Part shown: positions 9,513 to 20,632 of the stretch, in pieces
Numbering within the stretch: the stretch's first letter is position 1
Layout: every line of letters starts with the position of its first letter
Source of the DNA: Altererythrobacter sp. BO-6
GTDB lineage: Bacteria > Pseudomonadota > Alphaproteobacteria > Sphingomonadales > Sphingomonadaceae
NCBI RefSeq assembly: GCF_011047315.1
Contig: NZ_CP049259.1
Span: 1,612,001-1,676,000, forward strand
Direction: 5' to 3'
Length of the DNA: 64,000 bases
Made by a program: the position numbers and the translations under genes
Notes under the pieces: generated by a model
What the model was told of the DNA's origin: nothing
The model's database searches: none
What the model saw: only the letters and a program-made list of their open reading frames with translations

Positions 9513-10694
9513 TTAGAAAACCTCGAACAGCCCCGCTGCGCCCATGCCGCCGCCGACGCACATCGTCACGACGACATATTTCGCGCCGCGGCGCTTGCCT
9601 TCGATCAGCGCGTGGCCGGTGCAGCGTGCGCCGGTCATGCCATAGGGGTGGCCGATCGAGATCGAGCCGCCATTGACGTTGAGGATGTCGTTGTCGATGC
9701 CCAGCTGGTCACGGCAGTAAAGCACCTGCACGGCAAAGGCCTCGTTCAGTTCCCACAGGCCGATATCGTCCATCTTGAGGCCGGTCTGCTTCAGCAGCTT
9801 GGGAATGGCGAAGACCGGGCCAATCCCCATTTCGTCGGGCTCGGTGCCCGCCACTGCCATGCCGACATAACGGCCCAGCGGCTGGAGGCCCTTCTGCTCG
9901 GCCAGCTTGGCCTCCATCACGATCGCAGCCGACGAACCATCCGACAGCTGCGAGGCATTGCCCGCAGTGATCACGGCATCCGGGCCCATTACCGGCTTCA
10001 AGGACTGAAGGCCTTCCAGCGTGGTGTCGGGGCGGTTGCCCTCATCCTTGGTAATGGTCACCTCGACGTCCGAAATTTCGCCGGTTTCCTTGTTCTGGAC
10101 CTTCATCGTGGTCGTGACAGGCACGATTTCATCGTCGAACTTGCCCGCAGCCTGCCCGGCAGCGGTACGCTGCTGGCTTTGCAGCGCATATTCGTCCTGC
10201 GCGTCGCGGCCGATGTTGTAGCGCTTGGCTACCGTCTCGGCGGTTTGCAGCATCGGCATGTAGACTGCCGGGTGCATGGCGATCAGCGAGCGATCGGGCG
10301 CAACCCGCATTTCCGGGGTCTGCACCAGGCTGATCGAATCCTGCCCGCCAGCGGCGACGATATCCATGTTGTCGACGATCACTTGCTTGGCGGCAGTGGC
10401 GATCGCCATCAGGCCCGAGGAGCACTGGCGGTCGATCGTCTGGGCCGCCACGGTCACCGGGCAGCCGGCGCGCAACGCGACCTGGCGACCGATGTTGCCG
10501 GCCTGGGTGCCCTGGGTCAGGACGGCGCCCCACACCACATCGTCGATCTCGCCCGCTTCGATCCCGGCCCGCTCGATCGCGGGCGCCAGTGAAAGAGAGC
10601 CCAGCGTCGCGCCTGGGGTGGCGTTGAAGCCCCCCTTATAGGCGCGGCCGATCGGGGTGCGGGCGGTGGAAACGATAACTGCATCGCGTGACAT
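9513..10694 (-). CDS. Acetyl-CoA C-acyltransferase (thiolase)
   Basis: Thiolase of 393 residues acting in beta-oxidation or acetoacetyl-CoA formation. The acyl-accepting cysteine is Cys91 in DRQCSSGL, His349 lies in [10 protein letters not shown], and the second catalytic cysteine Cys379 in MCVGGGMG. The central part (EDE-like region and [19 protein letters not shown]) matches the acyl-CoA acetyltransferases annotated as FadA/PcaF-like rather than classical PhaA, so degradative use is more likely; PHB synthesis is possible since phaB and phaZ are nearby. A MaoC hydratase gene lies 106 bases upstream on the same strand, and a terminator follows. Confidence 0.93.
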   Translation of the reverse strand: MSRDAVIVSTARTPIGRAYKGGFNATPGATLGSLSLAPAIERAGIEAGEIDDVVWGAVLTQGTQAGNIGRQVALRAGCPVTVAAQTIDRQCSSGLMAIATAAKQVIVDNMDIVAAGGQDSISLVQTPEMRVAPDRSLIAMHPAVYMPMLQTAETVAKRYNIGRDAQDEYALQSQQRTAAGQAAGKFDDEIVPVTTTMKVQNKETGEISDVEVTITKDEGNRPDTTLEGLQSLKPVMGPDAVITAGNASQLSDGSSAAIVMEAKLAEQKGLQPLGRYVGMAVAGTEPDEMGIGPVFAIPKLLKQTGLKMDDIGLWELNEAFAVQVLYCRDQLGIDNDILNVNGGSISIGHPYGMTGARCTGHALIEGKRRGAKYVVVTMCVGGGMGAAGLFEVF

Positions 10695-10800
10695 GGGGTA
10701 TTCCTAGGTTTCGCGGCCCGGCGGCTGCCCGGCCTGTTTGTGGGGTGTCGCTTTTGCGGACGCTGCCCCGGCTCTGGCCGGGACTGCGCATCAATTCAGA

Positions 10801-11250
10801 TCATACGAAATACATCGTGATCCATTCGCAGATCAGCGCGGGCTTGTCCTCGCCTTCAATCTCGATGGTGATCTCGACTGTCTGCTGCCATTGGCCGGGG
10901 CGCTTCTCCGCCATCTCGACCAGCTTCCAGTGGCCGCGGATGCGCTTGCCCGAACGGACGGGAGCGATGAAGCGGGTCTTGTTGCCACCATAGTTCACCG
11001 CCATCTTGATCCCGTCGACGCGCGGCATGTCGCTGTTGGCCGAAAGGTACGGGATCATCGACAGCGTCAAAAAGCCATGGGCAATCGTACCGCCGAATGG
11101 CGTCATCTTGGCGGCTTCTTCATTGACATGGATGAACTGGTGGTCACCGGTCGCATCGGCGAACTGGTTGATGCGATCCTGGCTCATCTCCACCCATTCA
11201 CTGGTGGCAAAATGCTCGCCGGTCTTGGCTGCGATCTCTTGCGGGGTCAT
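10801..11250 (-). CDS. MaoC family (R)-specific enoyl-CoA hydratase-like protein
   Basis: A 149-residue single hot-dog protein. The hydratase signature FADATGDHQFIH places the catalytic Asp36 and His41, followed by GGTIAHGFLTLS, typical of MaoC/NodN-type hydratases. ATG 11250 is chosen because GAGGAGAG stands just upstream. It precedes the thiolase gene on the same strand, so a role in acyl-CoA turnover is plausible: hydration of 2-enoyl-CoA to 3-hydroxyacyl-CoA. The true acyl chain cannot be read from the sequence. Confidence 0.9.
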   Translation of the reverse strand: MTPQEIAAKTGEHFATSEWVEMSQDRINQFADATGDHQFIHVNEEAAKMTPFGGTIAHGFLTLSMIPYLSANSDMPRVDGIKMAVNYGGNKTRFIAPVRSGKRIRGHWKLVEMAEKRPGQWQQTVEITIEIEGEDKPALICEWITMYFV

Positions 11251-11343
11251 GCGCCTCTCTCCTCGTGAAACTTGCAGGTTCCGGGCGACTCCGGCCCGGT
11301 GTCGCGAAACGTCATGGCGCATCGCGGCTGCAATGGCAACGAA

Positions 11344-11361
11344 GTTTCCGTAAACGTCAAC
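11344..11361. promoter_or_regulatory. Candidate operator upstream of the MaoC gene
   Basis: On the minus strand the site reads TTGACGTTTACGGAAAC, an imperfect palindrome of ACG-containing half-sites about 95 bases upstream of the MaoC start. It resembles operators of acyl-CoA catabolism regulators (for example the MerR-type LiuR sites of proteobacteria). This is pattern resemblance only. Confidence 0.25.
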
Positions 11362-11473
11362 CTGCCGCTACGGCATCGCGGCTGCTGAACGGCGTGAGAT
11401 GAGGCGCTGGTCACACTCTACCGCGAATCACCTCCGTGCAGGCCACGGGGACTCGTTATCGAGTGTTTTACCG

Positions 11474-12097
11474 ATGGAACCTAAGCAACCGGCCATGAGT
11501 GCTGTCTCGCCATCGTCGCGCCCGCCGCTGAGCCGCCACCGTGCTTTCGTGCCGCTGGTGACGCTTTGGCTCGCCACCCTGGTGGGTGGCACACTGGCGG
11601 TGCTGCCAGCCGGGCAGGCATTGGCCGCTGCGACAGGCCTGGGGCTCACGCTCCCGGCGGGGCTTGCAAGCGATGCTGCGGTGTCGATCGGTGCTGCGAT
11701 CATCGGCGGATTGATCGGACTTGCGCTGGCTTCGATCATCGCCGGCAAGCGGCCCCGACGGCCACGGAACGCGAACCGGCCGCACACGGTTGCGCCGTTG
11801 GAACTGAATGTGCTTTTCACCGGAGCAGAGCCTGAGAATGCCTTGGAGAGCCGCAACATCCCGCACGAAGCCGAGGTCAAGGACACGCACGGCCAAGCGG
11901 TCCGGATGCTTCGCGCGCACGCGCCCGGCGATTTGGCGATGCCGCAGCTGATCGAGCGACTGGCCGTTGCCATGGCCGATTACGAGCAGCGCGAAGCGGC
12001 TCGTCCGCATACGTATACCGATCGCGCGCCTCCGGCAGTCTTTGCGGCCCAGCTGCGCATGCTGTTCAATGGGTTACCTTCGAACAATCGCGGTTAG
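11474..12097 (+). CDS. Hypothetical membrane protein
   Basis: I do not recognise the family. From ATG 11474 the product has 207 residues: a short cytosolic N-terminus, a hydrophobic segment near residues 24-45, a second (SIGAAIIGGLIGLALASIIAG) near 70-92, a basic stop-transfer stretch KRPRRPRNANR, and a soluble C-terminal half with MRAHAPGDLAMPQLIERLAVAMADYEQ broken here by its own charged residues. The C-terminal half should face the cytosol. ATG 11495 is an alternative start and neither has a clear ribosome site. It is divergent from the MaoC gene and followed by gltB after 214 bases. Confidence 0.6.
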   Translation: MEPKQPAMSAVSPSSRPPLSRHRAFVPLVTLWLATLVGGTLAVLPAGQALAAATGLGLTLPAGLASDAAVSIGAAIIGGLIGLALASIIAGKRPRRPRNANRPHTVAPLELNVLFTGAEPENALESRNIPHEAEVKDTHGQAVRMLRAHAPGDLAMPQLIERLAVAMADYEQREAARPHTYTDRAPPAVFAAQLRMLFNGLPSNNRG

Positions 12098-12311
12098 GCA
12101 GTCGAGCACGCCCACTTTCCCCTAAAGCCGCGCCTTAACCGGCCCAAAGATTGCTTCGCTCTTCGCGGTTGCAAAAATCATTTCATGTCGCCATGAGGGC
12201 TGCGAGCGATGGAAAAGCTGCGCGATGCGGCCGCCATTATTGCGCTTAATTGCCGGTCAGCGTCACTTTGGGCGGTCGCGAACCCGGCATCTGACAGGAT
12301 GGACTTTGGTA

Positions 12312-15300
12312 ATGGGATACCCCACGCCCCAGGGCTTGTATGATCCGCGCAACGAACATGACGCCTGCGGCGTCGGTTTTGTCGCACATATCAAAGGCGT
12401 GCAGTCGCACGCGATCGTCAGCCAGGCGCTCGAAATCCTGCATAACCTCGATCACCGCGGCGCGGTGGGTGCTGATCCGCTGCTGGGCGACGGCGCCGGC
12501 ATCCTGCTGCAGATTCCCGACCCGCTGTTCCGCAAGTGGGCGGAAGGCCACGGCAAGGCTTTGCCCGCACCCGGCGATTACGCAGTGGCAATGTGCTTCA
12601 TGCCGCAGGACGAAGCCGCGCGAGCCTTTGTCACCGAACAGTTCGAGAAGTTCACCGCCAAGGAAGGCCAGGACCTGATAGGCTGGCGCGATGTGCCGGT
12701 GACGCTGGACGGCCTGGGCAAGGCCGTGGTCGATCTGATGCCGGTGATCCAGCAGGCGATCATCGCCCGCGGCGAAAACTGCGCTGACCAGGACGCCTTC
12801 GAACGCAAGCTGATCGTGATCCGCAAGCAGGTCCAGAACCCGCTCAAGTCGCTGGAGGAAAAGCACGGCCTGCCCGGACTGTCGGACCTTTATATCCCCA
12901 GCTTCTCTAGCCGTACGATCGTCTACAAGGGGCTACTTCTCGCTACGCAGGTGGGCAGTTTCTACGACGATCTGCGCGATAGCGATTGCGTGTCCGCGCT
13001 GGGCCTGGTGCACCAGCGCTTCAGCACCAACACCTTCCCCAGCTGGCGCTTGGCGCACCCTTATCGCTTCATGGCGCATAATGGCGAGATCAACACGGTT
13101 CGCGGCAATGTGAACTGGATGAACGCCCGCCGCCGCACGATGGAATCGCCACTCTTGGGCGCGGACCTCGACAAGCTGTGGCCGATCGTGCCGCATGGCC
13201 AGTCAGACACGGCCTGTCTCGACAACGCGCTCGAACTGCTGCTGCTGGGCGGATACAGCCTGCCGCATGCGATGATGATGCTGATGCCGGAAGCCTGGGC
13301 CAAGAACGAGCTGATGGATCCGGCCCGCCGCGCGTTCTACGAATACCATGCCGCACTGATGGAGCCATGGGACGGGCCGGCTGCCGTGGCCTTTACCGAC
13401 GGGCGCCAGATCGGCGCGACGCTTGATCGCAACGGCCTCAGGCCCGCGCGCTTCTGCGTGACGAAGGACGACATCGTCTGCCTCGCTTCGGAAAGCGGCG
13501 TGCTGCCCTTTGCCGAAGAAGACATCGTGCGGAAATGGCGCCTGCAGCCGGGCAAGATGCTGCTGATCGATTTCGAACAGGGCCGCATCATCGAGGACGC
13601 AGAACTCAAGGCCGATCTTGCCGCCGCGCAGCCCTATGCGAAGTGGCTCGAATCCGCCCAGTACAAGCTGTCGGACATCGAGCATATCGAGCCCGAACTG
13701 AGTGCCGTGGCCAGCCATGAGACGTCGCTGCTGCAGCGCCAGCAGGCCTTCGGCTACACCCAGGAAGACATCAGCCGCTTCCTTGAACCGATGATGGTCA
13801 GCGGTGACGATCCGGTCGGATCGATGGGCACCGACACGCCGATTGCCGTGCTGTCGAACCGTTCGCGGCTGCTCTACGATTATTTCAAGCAGAACTTCGC
13901 ACAGGTCACCAACCCCCGATCGATCCGATCCGCGAGGAACTGGTGATGAGCCTGCTGTCGATGATCGGCCCGCGGCCGAACCTCTTGGGCATGGAAGCCG
14001 GCACGCACAAGCGGCTGGAGATCAGTCAACCGATCCTGACCAATGAGGACCTGGCCAAGATCCGCTCGGTCGAAGTGGCGCTCGACGGCGCCTTCCGCAC
14101 CGAGACGATCGACATCACCTGGCGTGCCAGCAAGGGGGCCAAGGGCCTCAAGATGGCGCTGAAGGAAATGTGCTGGGCCGCCACGGAAGCGGTGCTGCAG
14201 GACAAGAACATCCTGGTGCTGTCTGACCGCGCGCAGGGACCGGACCGGATCCCGATGCCCGCGCTGCTCGCCACTGCCGCGGTGCACCACCACCTGGTGC
14301 GCCAGGGCCTGCGCATGCAGACGGGCCTCGTCGTCGAAACCGGCGAAGCGCGCGAAGTGCACCATTACTGCGTGCTGGCCGGATACGGCGCGGAAGCGAT
14401 CAATCCTTACGTCGCCTTCGAAACGCTGGAAGACCTGCGGGCCAAGAAGCACCCCGAACTCTCCGCCGCCGAAATCCAGAAGAACTACATCAAGGCGGTC
14501 GGCAAGGGCATCCTCAAGGTCATGTCCAAGATGGGCATTTCGACCTACCAGTCCTACTGCGGGGCGCAGATCTTCGATGCGGTGGGCCTGTCGAGCGCCT
14601 TCATCGAACAGTATTTCACCGGCACCGCGACCACCATCGAAGGCGTGGGCCTGCAGGAAGTGGCAGAGGAGACCGTGCGCCGCCACGCACAGGCCTATGG
14701 CGACAACCCGCTTTACAAGAACATGCTCGATGTCGGCGGGATCTACCAATACCGGCTGCGCGGCGAAGACCATGCCTGGACGCCGGAAAACGTTGCATTC
14801 CTGCAGCACGCCGTGCGCGGCAACAGGCCCAAGGACTATGCCGAGTTCGCCAAGTCGATCAACGAGCAGTCCGAACGGCTGCTGACGATCCGCGGGCTGA
14901 TGGAATTCAGGAAGGCCGAGCAGCCGATCCCGCTGGAGGAAGTCGAGCCGGCGGCTGAAATCGTCAAGCGCTTCAGCACTGGCGCAATGAGCTTCGGTTC
15001 GATCAGCCACGAGGCGCATTCGACGCTCGCCATCGCGATGAACCGCATCGGCGGGCGTTCGAACACCGGCGAGGGCGGCGAGGAGCCGTTCCGCTTCAAG
15101 CCATTGGACAATGGCGATTCGATGCGCAGCCGGATCAAGCAGGTCGCCAGCGGCCGGTTCGGTGTGACGACGGAATATCTCGTCAATTCGGACGATATCC
15201 AGATCAAGATGGCGCAAGGCGCAAAGCCGGGCGAAGGCGGCCAGCTGCCCGGCCACAAGGTCGACAAGCGGATCGGCGCGGTGCGTCACTCGACCCCGGG

Positions 15301-16951
15301 CGTGGGGCTGATTTCGCCGCCGCCGCACCATGACATCTATTCGATCGAAGACCTCGCCCAGCTGATCCACGATCTCAAGAACACGAACCCGGTGGCGCGC
15401 ATTTCGGTGAAGCTGGTTTCCGAAGTGGGCGTGGGTACCGTTGCGGCAGGCGTTTCCAAGGCGCGCGCGGACCATGTCACCATTTCCGGTTATGAAGGCG
15501 GCACGGGCGCGTCACCGCTGACCTCGTTGACGCATGCGGGAAGCCCATGGGAAATCGGCCTGGCTGAAACGCAGCAAACCCTGTTGCTCAACGATCTGCG
15601 TAGCCGCATCGCGGTGCAGGTCGATGGCGGCCTGCGCACCGGGCGTGACGTGGCGATCGGCGCCCTGCTGGGCGCGGACGAATTCGGCTTTGCCACCGCG
15701 CCATTGATCGCAGCCGGCTGCATCATGATGCGCAAGTGCCATCTGAACACCTGCCCGGTCGGCGTGGCGACGCAGGATCCGGTGCTGCGCGCGCGTTTCA
15801 CCGGCCAGCCCGAGCACGTGATCAATTACTTCTTCTTCGTCGCGGAAGAGCTGCGCCAGATCATGGCCGAGCTCGGCTTCCGCACGGTCGAGGAAATGAT
15901 CGGCCGCGTCGACAAGCTCGACATGCGGCGGGTCGAGCGGCACTGGAAGGCTGCCGGGGTTGACCTTTCGCGCCTGCTGGCACGGGTCGACATTCCGGCT
16001 GATGCCCCGCTGCACCACACGCAGACGCAGGAACATGGCCTCTCCGCGGCGATGGACAATGAACTGATCGCGGCCTGCAAGGACGCGATCGTATCGGCCA
16101 AGCCGGTCCAGCTCGAGCGCGAGGTTCGCAATGTGAACCGCACCGTCGGGACAATGCTGTCCGGCGAAATCGCCAAGGCTTACGGCCACGAGGGGCTGCC
16201 TGCGGATACGATCCGGATCAATTTGACCGGTGTGGCCGGGCAAAGCTTCGGCGCGTGGCTGGCGCATGGCGTTACGCTCGACCTGACGGGCGATGCCAAT
16301 GACTATGTCGGCAAGGGGCTTTCGGGCGGGCGGATCATCGTCAAGCAGCCTGACAGCGTTGACCGCGATCCAGCGGACAACATCATCGTCGGCAACACCG
16401 TGCTTTATGGCGCGATCGCGGGCGAAGCCTATTTCGAAGGTGTCGCAGGCGAACGCTTCGCAGTGCGCAATTCGGGCGCGATCGCGGTGGTCGAAGGCGC
16501 GGGCGACCATTGCTGCGAGTATATGACTGGCGGCGTGGTGGTGGTCCTTGGCAAGACCGGGCGCAATTTTGCGGCCGGGATGAGCGGCGGCGTAGCCTAT
16601 GTCTATGACCCTGATGGCGCTTTCGAACAGCTGGTCAATCCGGCGCAGGTTGACCTGGTGCCGCTGACTGGCGCAGTCGACGAGGAAGACGGCACCGGTC
16701 GGCCCGCACAGCGGCCACGCTCGGTCAATGATTTCGGCATGGGCGACATGCTGCGCCATGATGCAGAACGGCTGCGAATCCTGGTCGAGCGGCACAAGCT
16801 GCACACCGGCAGCGCCAAGGCGGCGGCGATCCTCGACAATTGGGACAAGGAAGTGACGCGCTTCGTGAAAGTCATGCCGCGCGACTACAAGCGCGCGCTG
16901 GAAGCGCTGGCGGCCGAGCGTGAAGAAGCCGCTTCGGTTGCGGCGGAATAA
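12312..16951 (+). CDS. gltB: Glutamate synthase large subunit GltB (frameshifted)
   Basis: The large subunit hydrolyses glutamine, channels ammonia to 2-oxoglutarate and makes glutamate with electrons from GltD. The N-terminal amidase begins with the catalytic Cys19 ([11 protein letters not shown]), whose short propeptide is normally removed. The FMN/3Fe-4S domain carries [12 protein letters not shown] at about 15719-15754, and the C-terminal glutamate-synthase beta-helix domain holds GGRIIVKQP and related glycine repeats. The frame breaks after [11 protein letters not shown]. Adding one C to the CCCCC run at 13913-13917 restores [21 protein letters not shown] and an unbroken 1546-residue protein. 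gltD follows 20 bases later. Confidence 0.95.
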
Positions 16952-16971
16952 GGTTACGGGACGCACAGAAT

Positions 16972-18409
16972 ATGGGCAAGGAAACAGGCTTCCTCGAACT
17001 TCGATCGGCGGGATCGCGACTATCTCGATCCGAAAGAGCGGGTGCACAATTATCGCGAATTCGTGATCCAGCCGGACGATGCCACGCTGCAGGCGCAGGC
17101 GAGCCGCTGCATGAATTGCGGCATCCCCTACTGCCATAACGGCTGCCCGGTGAACAACATCATCCCGGACTGGAACCATCTGGTCTATGAAGGCGACTGG
17201 AGAAACGCGCTCGACGTGCTCCATTCGACCAACAACTTCCCCGAATTCACCGGCCGGATCTGCCCCGCTCCGTGCGAGGCGAGCTGCACGCTCAACATCA
17301 TCGACCAGCCGGTCACGATCAAGTCGATCGAATGCGCGATCGTCGATCGCGGCTGGCAGGAAGGCTGGATCACGCCGCAAGTGCCGGAAAGGAAGACCGG
17401 CAAGTCTGTGGCCGTGGTCGGTTCAGGCCCGGCCGGGCTCGCCTGTGCGCAGCAGCTGGCCCGCGCTGGTCATACGGTAACCGTGTTCGAGAAGTCTGAC
17501 CGGATCGGCGGGCTGCTGCGCTATGGCATCCCCGACTTCAAGATGGAAAAGCACCTCATCAATCGCCGCGCGGTGCAGATGGAGGCCGAAGGGGTCGAAT
17601 TCAAAACTTCCAAGGAAGTGGGCGTCGATATCTCGTTCAAGAGCCTGCAGGAAAATTACGACGCGGTGGTACTGGCAGGCGGCGCGGAAGACGCGCGCCA
17701 GCTGGCAATACCCGGCGCAGAAATGCCGGGCGTGCGCCTGGCGATGGAATTCCTGACGCAGCAGAACAAGCGCAATGCGGGCGATGACGAAGTGCGCGCC
17801 GCGCCGCGTGGCAGCCTGCTCGCCACCGGCAAGAAGGTGGTGGTGATCGGCGGCGGTGACACAGGCAGCGACTGCGTCGGCACGTCGAACCGCCAGGGCG
17901 CCAAGAGCGTGGTCCAGCTCGAGATCATGCCCAAGCCGCCCGAGAAGGAAGACAAGGCGCTGACCTGGCCCGACTGGCCGCTGAAGCTGCGCACCTCGTC
18001 AAGCCACCAGGAAGGGGTCGAGCGCGACTGGGCTGTGCTGACCAAGCGTGTCGTTGGCGATGGCGAGAAGGTAACCGGGCTCGAATGCGTGCGGGTCGAA
18101 TGGAAAGACGGCCAGATGCAGGAGATTGAGGGCACCACCTTCGTGATCGAGGCTGACCTGATCCTGCTGGCGATGGGCTTCGTCGGCCCGAAAAAGGCCG
18201 GATTGCTCGACCAGGCGGGGGTTCAGCTGACCGATCGCGGCAATGTTAGCGCCGACACCAGCAGCTATGCCACCAGCGTCGAAAACGTGTTCGCGTGCGG
18301 CGACATGCGGCGCGGGCAATCGCTGGTGGTCTGGGCGATCCGCGAAGGCCGCCAGGCGGCGCGCGCGGTCGACCTGGCGCTCATGGGTGTGAGCGAATTG
18401 CCGCGCTGA
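16972..18409 (+). CDS. gltD: Glutamate synthase small subunit GltD (frameshifted at N-terminus)
   Basis: NADPH-dependent FAD/4Fe-4S subunit feeding electrons to GltB. It shows the N-terminal cysteine clusters [14 protein letters not shown] and CPAPCEASC, the FAD motif [13 protein letters not shown] and the NADPH motif [13 protein letters not shown]. The expected start is ATG 16972 (MGKETGFLE), but an extra C at 16999 shifts the frame. Without it the protein reads [24 protein letters not shown] and continues for about 478 residues. The longest uninterrupted frame begins only at GTG 17042. Unlike most other breaks in the window this one is not in a homopolymer. Cotranscribed with gltB. Confidence 0.95.
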
Positions 18410-18424
18410 CGGCGGGTCTTCGGT

Positions 18425-19210
18425 TCAGCCCTGGCCCCGGCCACGCTGCTGCACCGCCGCGCGGCGAGCCTCGACATCTTCCGGCCTGACCTGCGCATTG
18501 GCAGCGGATGACAGTTTTGCCTCCAGCGCCAGCCCATCGGCGAAAGTCGCGGCATAGCCGTCGTCGATGAGACGCTTGTAATTGGCTAGGAACGCCGGAT
18601 CGATCGTCGCCATGTCGGCGGCAATCCTTCTTGCCAGCGGAAGCAATTCTTCCGGCTCAACCACATGGTTGACGAGGCCCCATGCCTGTGCGGTGCGGGC
18701 ATCGAGGAAGTTGCCCGTGAAGCTCAGTTCCTTGGCGCGGCTGATACCGATCATCCGACTGAGCTTCTGCGACAAGCCCCAGCCCGGATAGATGCCGACG
18801 CGCGCATGGGTATCGGCGAAGCGTGCATTGGTACTGGCGATCAGCACATCGCATGCCAGTGCAACTTCGAACCCGCCCGTAATCGCCACACCGTTGATCG
18901 CCCCGAGAACCGGCTTGCGGCATTGCTCGATCGCCTTGACCGGGTTCTCCTCGGCCCCCTTGGCATTGGCCGCGCCCAGCGCGCCTTGCTGGCTACCCAG
19001 TTCCTTGAGGTCGAGCCCCGCAGTAAAGGCACGCTCACCCGCGCCAGTCAGGATCACGGCGCGCACCGCATCGTCTTCGTTCACTTGGCGCATCACTTGC
19101 GCCAGCCGGGCCCGCAGCGCTTTCGATAGTGCGTTCATCGCTTGCGGACGGTTGAGCGTGACCGTGGCTATGCCATCGGCAACCTCCAGCAGGACCGGTT
19201 CCTCGCTCAT
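18425..19210 (-). CDS. Enoyl-CoA hydratase/isomerase family protein
   Basis: Crotonase-fold protein of 261 residues. The two oxyanion-hole segments are recognisable: AFTAGLDLKELGS near residue 63 and INGVAITGGFEVALACD near 105. The usual first catalytic glutamate position in the second segment is occupied within GGFEVALA, while the second acid region reads FADTHARVGIYPGWG. It probably acts on enoyl-CoA in fatty-acid breakdown. ATG 19210 has a strong AAGGAGG nearby. It converges on gltD with a 15-base gap and is separated by 16 bases from ung on the same strand. Confidence 0.88.
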   Translation of the reverse strand: MSEEPVLLEVADGIATVTLNRPQAMNALSKALRARLAQVMRQVNEDDAVRAVILTGAGERAFTAGLDLKELGSQQGALGAANAKGAEENPVKAIEQCRKPVLGAINGVAITGGFEVALACDVLIASTNARFADTHARVGIYPGWGLSQKLSRMIGISRAKELSFTGNFLDARTAQAWGLVNHVVEPEELLPLARRIAADMATIDPAFLANYKRLIDDGYAATFADGLALEAKLSSAANAQVRPEDVEARRAAVQQRGRGQG

Positions 19211-19226
19211 CCCATACCTCCTTGCC

Positions 19227-19907
19227 TCACCAGTCGATCTTGCCGCGCCCATGGCGCTCGAGAAAGGCGTTGGCCTGGCTGAACGGGCGCGAGCCGAAGA
19301 AGCCGCGATGCGCCGACAGCGGGCTGGGGTGCGGGCTTTGCAGCACCAGATGGTGCGATCCGGCGCCCAGCCCGCGCACCCGGCTGGCCTTTTTCTGGGC
19401 ATGGCTGCCCCACAGGATAAACACCGTCGGCAGGCCTTGCTCTACCACGGCTGCAACACAGGCGTCGGTGATCGCATCCCAGCCGCGCCCGGCATGGCTG
19501 CCCGCCTGCCCGGCCTCTACTGTCAGCGTATTGTTCAGCAGCAGCACGCCCTGTGTCGCCCAGCGTTCCAGATTGCCGCTGGGCGGGGAACGCACGCCGA
19601 TGTCGCTTTCGATTTCCTGGTAGATATTGCGCAGGCTGGGCGGCAGCTGCACCCCGTCGCGCACCGAAAAGGCCAGGCCATGTGCCTGCCCCGGCCCGTG
19701 GTAGGGGTCCTGCCCCAGGATCACCACGCGGACCCGGTCGAGCGGCGTCATCGCCAGCGCCGCCAGCCTTTGCCCGCGCGGCGGATAAACCGTCTTCCCG
19801 CGATCCTCTTCCTGGCGCAGCCAGCCGCCCAGCTTGCGCGCTTCCGGCGTCGCCAGGGCGGGCTCCAGCGCGGTACGCCAGCTGTCAGGGATCGCTTCGA
19901 CAGTCAT
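19227..19907 (-). CDS. ung: Uracil-DNA glycosylase (family 1)
   Basis: Base-excision repair enzyme that removes uracil from DNA. The 226 residues include the water-activating motif GQDPYHG with catalytic Asp67, the aromatic GLAFSV pocket, and the DNA-binding HPSPLSAH with the catalytic His193. All are hallmarks of family 1 (UDGF1). The ATG at 19907 follows no strong ribosome site but gives the family N-terminus. The enoyl-CoA hydratase gene follows 16 bases downstream on the same strand and the two may be cotranscribed. Confidence 0.97.
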   Translation of the reverse strand: MTVEAIPDSWRTALEPALATPEARKLGGWLRQEEDRGKTVYPPRGQRLAALAMTPLDRVRVVILGQDPYHGPGQAHGLAFSVRDGVQLPPSLRNIYQEIESDIGVRSPPSGNLERWATQGVLLLNNTLTVEAGQAGSHAGRGWDAITDACVAAVVEQGLPTVFILWGSHAQKKASRVRGLGAGSHHLVLQSPHPSPLSAHRGFFGSRPFSQANAFLERHGRGKIDW

Positions 19908-19974
19908 GCGCCGTGTCTAGCCCGCTGCAAACGCCGTAACCACCACCCCTTTCCCTCTTTCCCCAATCGGCCTA

Positions 19975-20607
19975 ATGGCAAAAGCGATGGCTATACATTT
20001 TCACGAAGAGGACCTGCCTGCGGGCGTCCTGCAAGGCAACGCGCCGATCGCGGTCGACACCGAAACCATGGGTCTCATCACCCATCGCGACCGGCTGTGC
20101 GTGGTACAGCTGAGCGACGGCAGCGGTGACGAGCACCTGGTGCGGTTCGGGCCGAACAGCAGCTATGATGCGCCCAATTTGAAGGCGGTGCTGGGCGATT
20201 CGGGGCGCGTGAAGCTCTACCATTATGCCCGTTTCGATCTCGCGGCGATCGAGCATTATCTGGGCGTAATTGCGGCGCCAGTGTTCTGCACCAAGATCGC
20301 CAGCAAGCTGGTGCGCACCTATACGGATCGCCACGGGCTGAAGATGCTGGTCGAGGAACTGCTCGGCGAAAACCTGTCCAAAGTACAGCAATCAAGCGAC
20401 TGGGGCGGACCCGACCTGAGTGATGCTCAGCGCGACTATGCCGCCAGCGACGTGCGTTTCCTGCACCGGTTGCAGGCCGAACTGGTCAAGCGACTCGAGC
20501 GCGAAGGACGGATGGACATGGCGCAGGCCTGCTTCGATTTCCTGCCGACCCGCGCCCGGCTTGACCTGGCGGGCTGGCCCGATCGCGACATATTCAGCCA
20601 CGAGTGA
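19975..20607 (+). CDS. Ribonuclease D-like 3'-5' exonuclease
   Basis: DEDDy-type exonuclease domain without the C-terminal HRDC domains of full RNase D; the 210-residue length is typical of the short alphaproteobacterial form. Catalytic acids are Asp28 and Glu30 in IAVDTETMG, Asp88 in YARFDLAAIE, and Tyr155-Asp159 in DYAASDV. It likely trims tRNA or other RNA 3' ends. An in-frame ATG at 19987 is an alternative start. It precedes lptC by 25 bases, the order commonly seen in sphingomonads, so the three genes to lptA are probably an operon. Confidence 0.92.
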   Translation: MAKAMAIHFHEEDLPAGVLQGNAPIAVDTETMGLITHRDRLCVVQLSDGSGDEHLVRFGPNSSYDAPNLKAVLGDSGRVKLYHYARFDLAAIEHYLGVIAAPVFCTKIASKLVRTYTDRHGLKMLVEELLGENLSKVQQSSDWGGPDLSDAQRDYAASDVRFLHRLQAELVKRLEREGRMDMAQACFDFLPTRARLDLAGWPDRDIFSHE

Positions 20608-20632
20608 TGATCGGGGGACTATAGCTCGCATC

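Noticed and set aside
10766..10782. Short GC-rich hairpin after the MaoC gene
   Set aside because: A 6-bp stem with no T-run on either strand; not enough to call a terminator.
13880..17380. Very long open frames antisense to gltB and gltD (over 500 codons each)
   Set aside because: They mirror the codon pattern of the sense genes in GC-rich DNA, contain no protein motifs, and the sense strand encodes a clear GltB/GltD.
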